This document shows positions 35,479 to 47,235 of a stretch of DNA of 64,000 nucleotides, piece by piece (position 1 is the first letter of the stretch; the number at the start of each line of letters is the position of its first letter). A program made the position numbers and the translations under genes. This DNA comes from Ampullaceana balthica (lineage: Eukaryota; Mollusca; Gastropoda; Lymnaeidae), in the NCBI GenBank assembly GCA_944989445.1, contig CALYLW010000044.1:1903501-1967500 (forward strand), read 5' to 3'. The notes under the pieces are model-generated. The model worked only from the letters and a program-made list of their open reading frames with translations, did not search any database and had not been told where the DNA came from.

Positions 35479-37425
35479 GTTTGTTCGGTTACTCCATTCC
35501 GGCTGAGAATGTGTCGTAACGACCACAGTGTGGCGGATAAAACCCGTCCCCGTATTTGCCGGCTTGTTGAGACCCATTGTGATCACAGCTCCTTTTGTTT
35601 CCTTGAAACTTTAAGCAAATACCCATTAGCTCCAAAGCTGAATGTCTAACACTGGTGTTGACTCAGTTTGGCTGAGAGGAGGAGGCGGGTGTACTTTTTA
35701 TCATCTGATTCCAATAATTTCTATACGATTTTTTATTTAAATGGGCCCCGATCTAGATGGTCTAAAGTTTTCTGAGAATGTGGAAAATAGCATGGAAAAT
35801 AGCCTGAGAAAATATCATGAAAATTCTGTTTTAGAAATCTGGTACCAGATACAAGGTTACCATGGGATCTCTAGTGTTTCTTTAATTAAAAATAATAATT
35901 CAAATATGAAAACTTATAAAGTGCGTTTCACAGGGTTCACCGCGCTTTAAATAAGGACTTGATTAAATATACATTGAATACAAAACATTCGTCACATAAC
36001 AAACTTAGTATGCTCTCAGCTACATTTAACGTTCAAAAACATATTAGATTGTCGGTTCGATCAAAAAGGTTTGAAAATCTTATATTTTAATTTTGTTTTA
36101 ATTTTATGTTTTTAGCATTTATTTAATACCTCATTGTCAGGAATGTGTAATAGGACTAAGCTTATTATTTTGGAGAACGAAATGAAAAAAAGACATTCAC
36201 TGAATATTGTAGAGCTTTTCTTGAAAACAGAAGGGGGACGTGTGTGCACAGAAGAGCAAAGCTGACCAGAGCGTCATAGGGCAGAGAGAAAAAGAGACAA
36301 GTATAAGAAGATACAGAGAGTATGAGTCGAAGAAGAAGTTAAGGCAGGGAATGGACAGTTTGAAGTCAATGCGTGTTTGTAAAGGGAAGCAATGAAATGA
36401 AACTCGGGGCTTTGGTAAAAACATAGATCAATACTCATTCAGATTGGTAACTTTAAAAAAATTAGAGAATGATTTATTAAATACAAATGTACTGATAAAA
36501 GCAGACAACATAAAATTTTGGTATCGTCGCTAGTAGTACAATTATCAATGCTTAGGTGAAATTAACTGGCACTGTTTATATTTATATATAACACCGCTAT
36601 GTTACTCCCATAAAAAACAGTGGAAAGTAGTGTATTTATTATTTTGGAGCAATAACTAAAAAAGCTTGGTGTATAAGAGCTAAAATAATTTAACACAGTT
36701 ACATTCTAATGGTTAATGCATCGTAGAAATTTTAGAACCGCTGTGCTGAAGTTAGCTAATCTGTATAGACGCGTGTTTCGACCATTAGCAGCGTTTTGTC
36801 AAGTTCCAGAACAAAGCAAACATTTGAATGATAGCGCTATTGTCGTTATACATTATGAAAATCTGGAGCTATTGAGTTCTATTTTGAATTGAGGTTTAGC
36901 CACTTACACAATTGAGCAATTAAACTGTCCACGAGGCTGTCACGACACGGAGCAGTCAAGACAGTTTTGTCACAATGTAATACATATTTTAACCTGAATA
37001 TATAGCCATAAAACAAAAACATTACCCAATAAAATTTGCGATAAAACTAGTGTGACATCGTTTAGTCCAGTGTTATTTTTGAATGAGAAGAATTTAGACT
37101 ATTCTTTGTAACATCACCTCATTATAATGAATTTGGATTTCAAATTCCTTGACTTTGGTTCCATTATTTTGACTCCAACGGCAGTGTTCAGCGATGGTCG
37201 CCTAGTTTACTGCGCGTGATGAGTTCTTAGGAAAGTTTCTCTGAGCCGATCAAATGATGGCGAAATAACTAGCTGTATTCTGTTTACCTTAGCTTCAAGA
37301 GCTCCGTGTCAGGCGGAATAAGCTCCCTTTAGAACAGTCAGTCTGTTTTAGATGACACGCCAGATCGATAGCCTCCCTTTTCAATTTACCTTCTAGAAGA
37401 TTTCATTTTACTTTTTATTTATAGT
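35479..37425. other. Intron B-C, about 1.9 kb without recognised features
   Basis: AT-rich unique sequence. The short open frames at 35741-35950 (+) and 36197-36424 (-) show no domain, no splice context and no family resemblance, so they are not called. Confidence 0.45.
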
Positions 37426-37429
37426 CAAG

Positions 37430-38535
37430 TCGTAGACACTAAATGGTCTCAGCTTATGTCATAGACTAAATGTTGTCTCAGCTTATGTCATGGACTCAAA
37501 GTTGTCTCAGCTTATGTCATAGACACAAAGTTGTCTCATCTTTTGTCATAGACTCAAAGTTGTCTCACCTTATGTCATAGACACTTATTTGTCTCAGCTT
37601 ATGTTATAGACTCAAAGTTGTCTCAGCTTATTTCATAGACTAAAAGTTGTCTCCCCTTATGTCATAGACTCAAAGTTGTCTCAGCTTATGTCATAGACAC
37701 TTATTTGTCTCAGCTTATGTTATAGACTAAAAGTTGTCTCAGCTTATTTCTTAGACTCAAAGTTGTCTTAGCTTATGTCATATACTCAAAGTTGTCTCAG
37801 CATAGTTCATAGACTCAAATTAGTCTCAGCTTATGCCATAGACACTTATTTGTCTCAGCTAATGCCATAGACTTAAAGTTGTCTGAGCTTATGTCATAGA
37901 CTCAAAGTTGACGCAGCTTATGTCATAGACACTTTTTTGTTTCAGCTTATGTCATATACTAAAAGTTGTCGCAGCGTATGTCATAGACTCAAAGTTGTCT
38001 CAGCTTATGTCATAGACACTTATTTGTCTCAGCTTATGTTATAGACTAAAAGTTGTCTCAGCTTATTTCTTAGACTCAAAGTTGTCTCAGCTTATGTCAT
38101 AGACTCAAAGTTGATTCAGCTTATGTCATAGACTCAAAGTTGTCTCAGCTTATGTCATAGACACTTATTTGTCTCAGCTTATGTTATAGACTAAAAGTTG
38201 TCTCAACTTATTTCTTAGACTCAAAGTTGTCTTAGCTTATGTCATATACTCAAAGTTGTCTCAGCATAGTTCATAGACTCAAATTAGTCTCAGCTTATGT
38301 CATAGACACTTATTTGTCTCAGCTAATGCCATAGACTTAAAGTTGTCTGAGCTTATGTCATAGACTCAAAGTTGACTCAGCTTATGTCATATACTAAAAG
38401 TTGTCGCAGCGTATGTCATAGACTAAAAGTTGTCTCAGCTAATGTCATAGACTCAAAGTTGTCTCAGCTTATGTCATAGACTCAAAGTTGTCTCAACTTA
38501 TGTCATAGACACTCATTTGTTTTAGCTAAAATCGC
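37430..38535. repeat. 29-bp minisatellite, first variant (about 38 units)
   Basis: The unit is catagactcaaagttgtctc followed by agcttatgt. A block of about 420 bp around 37690-37970 is repeated near 38030-38400 with the same private variants (tttcttagac, gcatagttcatag), a higher-order duplication. Confidence 0.93.
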
Positions 38536-38559
38536 TGACTTTATGATGTCCAAGTAGAA

Positions 38560-39095
38560 GCCATAGACACTAAATTTCTTCAGCTTAAGTCAATGGCACC
38601 AATTTGTTTCAGTTAAAGTCCGTGGTACCAATTTGTGTCAGCTGAAGTCTATGGCACCAATTTGTTTCAGCATAAGTCAACGGCACCAATTTGTTTCAGT
38701 TAAAGTCAATGGCACCAATTCGTTTCAGCTAAAATCAATGACACCAATTTTTTTCAGCTAAAGTCCATGGCACCAATTTGTCTCAGCTAAAGTCCATGGC
38801 ATCAATTTGTCTCAGCTAAAGTCCATGGCAACAATTTGTTTCAGCTGAAGTCAATGGCACCAATTTGTTTCAGCTGAAGTCCATGGCACCAATTTGTGTC
38901 AGCTGAAGTCTATGGCACCAATTTGTTTCAGCTAAAGTCAACGGCACCAATTTGTTTCAGCTAAAGTCAATGGCACAATTTTGTTTCAGCTAAAGTCAGT
39001 GGCACCAATTCTTTTCAGCTAAAGTCATTGGCACGAATTTGTTTCAGTTAAAGTCAATGGCACCAATTTGTTTTAGCTAAAGTCGTAGATACCAA
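38560..39095. repeat. 29-bp minisatellite, second variant (about 18 units)
   Basis: The unit is atggcaccaatttgtttcag followed by ctaaagtca. It has the same period as the preceding array and aligns with it (tgt-tcagct core), so the two arrays are diverged parts of one ancestral repeat. Confidence 0.92.
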
Positions 39096-39139
39096 ATTTA
39101 ACAAATCAGTGATACATTCCTAATACCATTTCTATATGA

Positions 39140-40050
39140 AAAACGGTCTCTCCCTCTATCTATGTACACGTCTCTTAACTTCTTTCTCTCCCTCTATCTA
39201 TGTACACGTCTCTTAACTTCTTTCTCTCCCTCTATCTATGTACACGTCTCTTAACTTCTTTCTCTCCCTCTATCTATGTACCCGTCTCTTAACTTCTTTC
39301 TCTCCCTCTATCTATGTACCCGTCTCTTAACTTCTTTCTCTCCCTCTATCTATGTACCCGTCTCTTAACTTCTTTCTCTCCCTCTATCCATGTACCCGTC
39401 TCTTAACTTCTTTCTCTCCCTCTATCTATGTACCCGTCTCTTAACTTCTTTCTCTCCCTCTATGCATGTACCCGTCTCTTAACTTCTTTCTCTCCCTCTA
39501 TCTATTTACTCGTCTCTTAACTTCTTTCTCTCCCTCTATCTATGTACCCGTCTCTTAACTTCTTTCTCTCCCTCTATCTATGTACCCGTCTCTTAACTTC
39601 TTTCTCTCCCTCTATCTATGTACCCGTCTCTTAACTTCTTTCTCTCCCTCTATGCATGTACCCGTCTCTTAACTTCTTTCTCTCCCTCTATGCATGTACC
39701 CGTCTCTTAACTTCTTTCTCTCCCTCTATCTATTTACTCGTCTCTTAACTTCTTTCTCTCCCTCTATCTATGTACCCGTCTCTTAACTTCTTTCTCTCCC
39801 TCTATCTATGTACCCGTCTCTTAACTTCTTTCTCTCCCTCTATCTATGTACCCGTCTCTTAACTTCTTTCTCTCCCTCTATCTATGTACCCGTCACTTAA
39901 CTTCTTTCTCTCCCTCTATCTATGTATTAGTCTCTTAACTTCTTTCTCTCCCTCTATCTATGTACCCGTCTCTTAACTTCTTTCTCTCCCTCTATGCATG
40001 TACCCGTCTCTTAACTTCTTTCTCTCCCTCTATCTATGTACCCGTCTCAC
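39140..40050. repeat. 38-bp pyrimidine-rich minisatellite (about 24 units)
   Basis: The unit is aacttctttctctccctcta followed by tctatgtacccgtctctt. Degenerate shorter units continue to about 40125. The strand is almost pure pyrimidine over long stretches. Confidence 0.94.
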
Positions 40051-40195
40051 TATCTCTCTCTCCCTCTATCTATGTTCCCGTCTCACTATTTTTCTCTCCC
40101 TCTATCTATGTTCCCGTCTCACTATCCATCCATCAATCCATAAATCAATCCATTCTTTTTTGCTCCATGATTCCCTCTTTTAATCTTTTAACCCC

Positions 40196-40262
<67 letters not shown>
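40196..40262. repeat. (TC)n / (TATC)n microsatellite
   Basis: A tc dinucleotide run of about 50 bp passes into tatc tetranucleotides. Confidence 0.95.
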
Positions 40263-40265
<3 letters not shown>

Positions 40266-41150
40266 TTTCACTCTAAACTCTGTCTTTCTTGTTATATATT
40301 TCTGTCACTTTTACCCTTTCTCGATGTTACTTGCATTCTTCATTTTTTTCGTTTTCTCTCTTTTCACTGTCTTTATTTTCTATGTAATACCTCTGTTGAA
40401 ATGTTCATTAATTCCTATATTCTAATAACCCCATTCCCCGCTGTGTACGTTGCTGTAATTGACCTTGCTATATGATAGCGTGAATCATAAGTCACATGAC
40501 AAACGTGGCTGACATTTAAGAAACCTTTCACTCTTAGTTTTTTATGAGTCATCTATTTTTTTTTCAATTGTCCTTTCGGAATTTTATTTTTAATAGAAAA
40601 CGTATTTGCCTTGCCTTAGATAAACAAAATACTCATGACAAACTTTTAACAGAGGTGTCTCCAGTTAACTTACATAGTTTTAATTGCTAGAAGCTATGTC
40701 GGAAAACAAAATAATAAAACAATATGCCCCCTCACGACGAACGTCTAATGCACAAAGGACACTTTTACCAGTTTAGAAATTGAAAGGTTTGTCTCATATT
40801 CTATCATGGAGATATCCTAACATTATACCATAAGGACCATTTGAGAACAAATATCTGACACTATTACATTATTTCATGATTATACACTGAGATCATTTCA
40901 TGATAACACACAGTGATTATATCATTGTGATAACACCACATTCGATTTTGTAGACGATTGATGGCTGCCACTTTATTTAAAACCTTTTATGATGACACCC
41001 TTTGATAGTAACATGACAGTGTCATAATACATTTCCATTAAGACATTCATCGATAATATCATGACGACAGCATTACAATTTAAAATTCCGTCATTACAAT
41101 AACATTTTATCATGATGACACCGCTACATCGCATCACCGTACACCCTATC
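40263..41150. other. Intron B-C, unique to weakly repetitive
   Basis: Unique sequence to about 40830. From there on, scattered catgat/atcatg motifs look like a decayed margin of the following array. No gene signal. Confidence 0.4.
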
Positions 41151-42545
41151 ATGATAGCAGATCTACATGACATGATGATATCACCTAAAACCCTATCATG
41201 AAAGCAGATCTACATCACATGATGATATCACCTAAAACCCTATAATGAAAGCAGATCTACATCATATGAAGATATCATCTTAAACCCTATCATGAAAGCA
41301 GATCTACATCATATGATGATATCACCTTATATCATATCATTAAAGCAGATCTACATCATATGATATCACCTTACATCCTATCATTAAAGCAGATCTACAG
41401 CATATCATGATATTATCTTTACACTCTATCATTAAAGCATATCTACATCATATGATAAAGGCAGATCTACATCATATCATGAAGGCAGATCTACATCATA
41501 TCATAAAAGCAGATCTACATCATATGATGATATCACCCTACACCCTATCATTAAAGCAGATCTACATCATATGATGAAGGCAGATCTACATCACATGATG
41601 ATATCACCTAAAACCCTATCATGAAAGCAGATCTACATCATATGATATCACCTTACACCCTATCATTAAAGCAGATCTACATCATATGATGAAGGCAGAT
41701 CTACATCATATGATGATATCACCTTACACCCCATCATTAAAGTAGATCTACATCATTTGATGATATCATCTTACACCCTATCATTAAATCAGATCTACAT
41801 CATATCATGAAGGCAGATCTATATCATATGATGATATCACCTTACACCCTATCATGAAGGCAGATCTACATCATATGATTATATCACCTTACACCCTATC
41901 ATGAAAGCAGATCTACATCATATGATGATATCACCTTACACCCTATCATGAAAGCAGATCTACATAATATGATGATATCACCTTACACCATATCATGAAG
42001 GCAGATCTACATCATATGCCGATATCACCTTACACTATATACTATATCATTAAAGCCCATCTACATCATATGATGATATCACCTTACACCCTATCATTAA
42101 AGCAGATCTACATCATATGATGATATCACCTTACACCCTATCATTAAAGCAGATCTACATCATATGATGAATGCAGATCTACATCATAGGATGATATCAC
42201 CTAAAACCCTATAATGAAAGCAGATCTACATCATATGATGATATCACCTTACACCTTATCATGAAAGCAGATCTACATCATATGATGATATCATATTACA
42301 CCCTATCATGAAAGCAGATCTACAGCCTATCATGATATCACCTTACACCCTATCATTAAAGCATATATAAATCATATGATAAAGGCAAATCTAAATCATA
42401 TCATGAAGGCAGATCTACATCATATCATGAAGGCAGATCTACATCATATCATGAAGGCAGATCTACATCATATCATGAAAGCAGATCTACATCATATGAT
42501 GATATCCCCTTACACCCTATCATCTAGGCTGATCTACATCATATG
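41150..42545. repeat. About 47-bp degenerate satellite
   Basis: The unit contains aagcagatctacatcatatg, atgatatcacc and ttacaccctatcatt. Units are 23 bp (short form) or about 47 bp, some 30-35 copies, rich in agatct and catatg palindromes. Confidence 0.92.
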
Positions 42546-42589
42546 ATGATGACATTTCTACATCAGTATATGATGTCACTCCCGCTTTA

Positions 42590-43020
42590 TTCCATGACAC
42601 TATTCCTCCATCTTGCCATGACAGTACTCCTCCATCTTGCCATGACAGTACTCCTCCATCCTTCTATGACAGTACTCTTCCATCCTGCTATGACAGTACT
42701 CCTCCATCCTGCCATGACAGTACTCCTCCATCCTGCTATGACAGTACTCTTCCATCCTGCTATGACAGTACTCTTCCATCCTGCTATGACAGTACTCCTC
42801 CATCCTGCTATGACAGTACTCCTCCATCCTGCCATGACAGTACTCCTCCATCCTGCTATGACAGTACTCATCTTTCCTGCTATGACAGTACTCCTCCATC
42901 CTGCCATGACAGTACTCTTCCATCCTGCTATGACAGTACTCCTCCATCCTGCCATGACAGTACTCTTCCATCCTGCCATTACAGTACTCCCCCATCTTGC
43001 TATTTAAGTACTCCCCCATC
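42590..43020. repeat. 24-bp minisatellite (about 18 units)
   Basis: The unit is tgacagtactcctccatcct followed by gcta. At 8 codons per unit it gives open frames on both strands. No evidence of coding use. Confidence 0.94.
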
Positions 43021-43755
43021 CTGACATGACGCCACTAGTCAATCCTATCAAGACCCAGCAAAGCAGGACGTGCGTGTTCATGTAGTCAAAGCTCATTTTG
43101 CTAATCGCATCGATTGCTCACAACAGAGGCGCATCTCATTGACTCTCGAGACAAGACAAGCTTAGCTAAACTCTGCCAGTGACCGTACCGATCCCCGCCG
43201 CTTGGCAGGGTGTTCTCGACCCACCTCCCCCACAACCTCAACTAATTGAATTCACGCCATTCTCTATGGACATCGTTATGTAAAACCACGCCAACCTCGC
43301 CCCACACATATAATAATTACCAAAGAAGAGAACACGTATACAGTAAGCTGTGGCTTTGGTATGGACGTTTTTTGTTAAAATGAGTGTGACGCTGGTTCAT
43401 TTTCTCGCACCGAGTTCAAACATTTAGAGTCAGTTGTCGATTGCTTCAGTGCCAGAACCCAGTGTTACAGAATGGAGTTATGGGCCCTTGCGTTTAATGT
43501 ATGGGAGGAAGGGACGTTTCGTGTGTAGCAGCAGGTACGATAATTACTATGGCATCAAAGTCAAGTCATTCATACCTGTATGAACAGTAAACACAATACA
43601 AAATTTTGGTGCCACCCTTCCTTTATAACATTCACAAATTTGGGACAACCTGCTTTCAATTTCGGAACTATTAGTTCAACCTAAGAAACGTGTGTTGAGA
43701 AGAATGAGATTACGGGCGTTACGACAAAGAAAACTTTTTATAGGTGCTTTTATTT
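43021..43755. other. Intron B-C, unique sequence
   Basis: About 730 bp, slightly GC-richer near 43190-43260 (ccccgccgcttggcagggtg). No gene or element recognised. Confidence 0.4.
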
Positions 43756-43759
43756 TGGT

Positions 43760-43975
43760 CATCGCTATCTTGCGGCTGGATAGCGAAGTGAATAGTCCGC
43801 TCGCCTCACAAGCTGAGGGGCCTGGGATCTAGCCCACTTTAAACTCACTATAAAAATGTTGATGAATGATTAACGCTAAGAAAGTCATCGGATGACCTGG
43901 AGAGGGATTAGCGCCGCCAAGGTCTACTAAGCCCGAGAATGTTCTAATGGAAACATTAGAACCCCCTACGACCAC
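43760..43975 (+). mobile_element. Probable tRNA-derived SINE
   Basis: The head resembles a tRNA: a D-arm-like ggatagcgaagtgaatag, an anticodon stem-loop cctc-acaagct-gagg and a box B-like gggatctagccc in a tggg/ccca stem. It is followed by about 130 bp of unrelated body and an A-rich end (43970-44010) where the next minisatellite begins. The tRNA fold is degenerate and no target-site duplication could be established. Confidence 0.55.
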
Positions 43976-44007
43976 GAAAAAAGGTTTTGGGACACACACA
44001 AAAAAAC

Positions 44008-44630
44008 AACAACTCAGTACTTATCAAACTGAAACACTCAGTACTTATCAAACTGAAAGACTCAGTACTTATCAAACTGAAACACTCAGTACTTATCAAA
44101 CTGAAACACTCAGTACTTATCAAACTGAAACACTCAGTACTTATCAAACTGAAACACTCAGTACTTATCACACTGAAACACTCAGTACTTATCAAACTGA
44201 AACACTCAGTACTTATCAAACTGAAACACTCAGTACTTATCAAACTGAAACACTCAGTACTTATCAAACTGAAACACTCAGTACTTATCAAACTGAAACA
44301 CTCAGTACTTATCAAACTAAAACACTCAGTAGTTATCAAACTAAAACACTCAGTACTTATCAAACTAAAACACTCAGTACTTATCAAACTGAAACACTCA
44401 GTACTTATCAAACTGAAATACTCAGTACTTATCAAACTGAAATACTCAGTACTTATCAAACTGAAACACTCAGTACTTATCTATCAAACTGAAACACTCA
44501 GTACTTATCAAACTGAAACACTCAGTACTTATCGAACTGAAACACTCAGTACTTATCAAACTGAAACACTCAGTACTTATCAAACTGAAACACTCAGTAC
44601 TTATCAAACTAAAGCACTCAGTACTTAACT
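44008..44630. repeat. 24-bp minisatellite (about 26 units)
   Basis: The unit is aaactgaaacactcagtact followed by tatc. A 4-bp duplication near 44482 shifts the phase. Eight codons per unit give several long but meaningless frames. Confidence 0.95.
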
Positions 44631-44689
44631 AATTGTTGGGAAAAGCACATAAATTCAAACTTAGTTTTGTTTATCGGTCTGGTATGCAC

Positions 44690-44790
44690 CCGTGTGTGCT
44701 ATCACCCGTGTGTGCTATCACCCGTGTGTGCTATCACCCGTGTGTGCTATCACCCGTGTGTGCTATCACCCGTGTGTGCTATCATCCGTT
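44690..44790. repeat. 16-bp minisatellite (6 units)
   Basis: The unit is cacccgtgtgtgctat. Confidence 0.93.
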
Positions 44791-45295
44791 TATCCGTGTA
44801 TCCATTCCAGTACCCTATTACAATTCATGATGCTGCTAGTGTGGATATAGTCAATATCCATTATTTCAGTGTCTGCTTCTATACTGACCATTACCAAAGA
44901 GGCTAACCAAAATTTTCTTACTTAAATAAAGCAGAATTTTCGAAATCAAAAGCAAGTGTTTTGTTTCAAACGGTTTTAGCCCAGACATATTCAAAAGTCT
45001 CAACAGGGGTCAATCACGACCTTAACCTTGTTACATTTAAGAGCAATGTTACATCTTGTCCTTGACCCCAGAACCTGAACCAAATTTCATTCCAAGACTA
45101 GTACCCTATCATTACCTTGACCTATGCAAATTTTACATTATGTCCTTGACCCCAGGGTTTTGATCAAGTTTCAGTCCAAGACTAGTGCTCTATTATGACC
45201 CTGTTGTTGGTTAATGCACTACTTTGACCAGTTTGATATCAGCTTAAGCCCCGAATTATGCAACATTGCTACATTAAGACATTAAATACCCCACC
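44791..45295. other. Intron B-C, with an imperfect roughly 110-bp direct repeat
   Basis: Two imperfect copies of a segment containing gtccttgaccccag and ccaagactagt lie at about 45055-45110 and 45140-45195. Otherwise unassigned. Confidence 0.5.
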
Positions 45296-45299
45296 CCTT

Positions 45300-45501
45300 C
45301 AATGTCCCACTGACCACATTCCTGGATGGAATCTTTGAGGCTGATTACTCCGTCCAGGTTCCGTGTTAGGGACCCTAACCCTCCCCTCCAATGTCCCACT
45401 GACCACATACCTGGATGGAATCATTGAGGCTAATTACTCCCGTCCAGGTTCCGTGTTAGGGACCCTAACCCTCCCCTCCCATGTCCTACTGACGACATAC
45501 C
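45300..45501 (-). repeat. Duplicated exon B 3' end with 5' splice site (2 extra copies)
   Basis: Downstream of exon B on the minus strand, the last ~50 bp of the exon plus ~40 bp of intron are repeated at about 90-bp spacing. The exon-end equivalents fall at 45501 (genuine), 45411 and 45322. The copy at 45411 keeps CCATCCAG followed by GTATGTGG. The copy at 45322 has lost the GT (CCATCCAG followed by GAATGT). The intronic part contains ggttagggtccctaac on the complement. Confidence 0.9.
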
Positions 45502-45666
45502 TGGATGGAATCATTGAGGCTAATGACTCCGTCCCCGTCCAGGTCCCGTGTGCTATTTTTGGTCATATCAAGAACGGCAACTCCCATGTTGCACCGGATA
45601 CCAAACGATAAAAGAAATCCGAGTGAGCTGAGTAGAGCTATCTGGTACCTCTTGGCCACGTTACAT
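45501..45666 (-). CDS. VGLUT-like: SLC17/VGLUT-like transporter, exon B (TM1 and luminal loop)
   Basis: Internal exon of 166 bp. The acceptor is TTTCTATGTCCACAG ending at 45667 and the donor GTATGTCG at 45500. The first base completes the arginine codon from exon A, and it ends in phase 0. It encodes [19 protein letters not shown] and [12 protein letters not shown], the TM1 signature of vesicular glutamate transporters, including the conserved arginine before CNMG (R88 of rat VGLUT2). The loop that follows has an N-glycosylation sequon (NST) and [12 protein letters not shown], which matches a 12-residue EF-hand calcium loop except for Asp instead of Glu at the last position. Both ends of this exon are embedded in tandem copies of themselves. 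Confidence 0.95.
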
Positions 45667-46802
45667 CTGTGGACATAGAAATAAGACTTGTGTCAGAGTC
45701 AGTACCGAGTGAGCTGAGTAGAGCTATCTGGTACCTCTTGGCCACGTTACATCTGTGGACATAGAAATAAGACTTGTGTCAGAGTCAGTACCGAGTGAGC
45801 TGAGTAGAGCTATCTGGTACCTCTTGGCCACGTTACATCTGTGGACATAGAAATAAGACTTGTGTCAGAGTCAGTACCGAGTGAGCTGAGTAGAGCTATC
45901 TGGTACCTCTTGGCCACGTTACATCTGTGGACATAGAAATAAGACTTGTGTCAGAGTCAGTACCGAGTGAGCTGAGTAGAGCTATCTGGTACCTCTTGGC
46001 CACGTTACATCTGTGGACATAGAAATAAGACTTGTGTCAGAGTCAGTACCGAGTGAGCTGAGTAGAGCTATCTGGTACCTCTTGGCCACGTTACATCTGT
46101 GGACATAGAAATAAGATTTGTGTCAGAGTCAGTACCGAGTGAGCTGAGTAGAGCTATCTGGTACCTCTTGGCCACGTTACATCTGTGGACATAGAAATAA
46201 GACTTGTGTCAGAGTCAGTACCGAGTGAGCTGAGTAGAGCTATCTGGTACCTCTTGGCCACGTTACATCTGTGGACATAGAAATAAGACTTGTGTCAGAG
46301 TCAGTACCGAGTGAGCTGAGTAGAGCTATCTGGTACCTCTTGGCCACGTTACATCTGTGGACATAGAAATAAGACTTGTGTCAGAGTCAGTACCGAGTGA
46401 GCTGAGTAGAGCTATCTGGTACCTCTTGGCCACGTTACATCTGTGGACATAGAAATAAGACTTGTGTCAGAGTCAGTACCGAGTGAGCTGAGTAGAGCTA
46501 TCTGGTACCTCTTGGCCACGTTACATCTGTGGACATAGAAATAAGACTTTGTGTCAGAGTCAGTACCGAGTGAGCTGAGTAGAGCTATCTGGTACCTCTT
46601 GGCCACGTTACATCTGTGGACATAGAAATAAGACTTGTGTCAGAGTCAGTACCGAGTGAGCTGAGTAGAGCTATCTGGTACCTCTTGGCCACGTTACATC
46701 TGTGGACATAGAAATAAGACTTGTGTCAGAGTCAGTACCGAGTGAGCTGAGTAGAGCTATCTGGTACCTCTTGGCCACGTTACATCTGTGGACATAGAAA
46801 TA
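45619..46802 (-). repeat. 86-bp array carrying the exon B 3' splice site (14 acceptors)
   Basis: Each 86-bp unit holds, on the minus strand, 38 bp of intron ending TTTCTATGTCCACAG plus the first 48 bp of exon B. The latter encodes the split Arg, [15 protein letters not shown] and the start of Gly. The acceptor occurs 14 times at 86-bp steps from 45667 to about 46786. The one at 45667 belongs to the intact exon, and one unit has a 1-bp insertion near 46550. Units are almost identical, indicating recent or homogenised expansion. Reading from any distal acceptor through the next unit shifts frame and meets a stop. Confidence 0.96.
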
Positions 46803-47045
46803 AGACTTGTGTCAGAGTCAGTCTCTTAAATAGAAATAAGACTTGTGTCAGAGTCAGTCTCTTAAATAGAAATAAGACTTGTGTCAGAGTCAGTCTCTTA
46901 AATAGAAGTAAGACATGTCTCACAGTCAGTCTCTTAAATAGAAATAAGACTTGTGTCAGAGTCAGTCTCTTAAATAGAAGTAAGACATGTCTCACAGTCA
47001 GTCTCTTAAACAGAAATAAGACTTGTGTCAGAGTTAGTCTCTTAA
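46803..47045. repeat. 36-bp array, extension of the acceptor array
   Basis: The unit is taagacttgtgtcagagtca followed by gtctcttaaatagaaa, about 7 copies. It shares taagacttgtgtcagagtca with the intronic part of the 86-bp unit, so the two arrays arose from overlapping sequence. Confidence 0.93.
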
Positions 47046-47059
47046 CTTGGATCAAACTG

Positions 47060-47235
47060 ATTTTTTTTTCATCATTATGTCAAGGTATTTTTTAACAATA
47101 GGTCAAGGTATTTTTCATCATTAGGTCAAGGTATTTTTTTTCATTAGGTCAAGGTATGTTTTCATCATTATGTCAGGTACTATTTAATCATTAGGTCAAG
47201 GTATGTTTTCATCATTAGGTCAGGGTATTTTTGGC
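47060..47235. repeat. About 26-bp minisatellite (7 units)
   Basis: The unit is close to tcatcattaggtcaaggtat followed by a t run of variable length. Confidence 0.88.

Noticed and set aside
35389..35649. 86-codon plus-strand frame with many Cys and Arg
   Set aside because: It starts inside the 38-bp array and continues into unique sequence by chance. The cysteine spacing follows the repeat.
43947..44628. Open frames in the 24-bp array (LSTYQTET-type repeats)
   Set aside because: A 24-bp period without stops yields three parallel frames. No other coding evidence.
46412..46606. Separate 64-codon minus-strand gene
   Set aside because: It is read-through of two units of the exon B acceptor array (exon start plus intron), not an independent gene.
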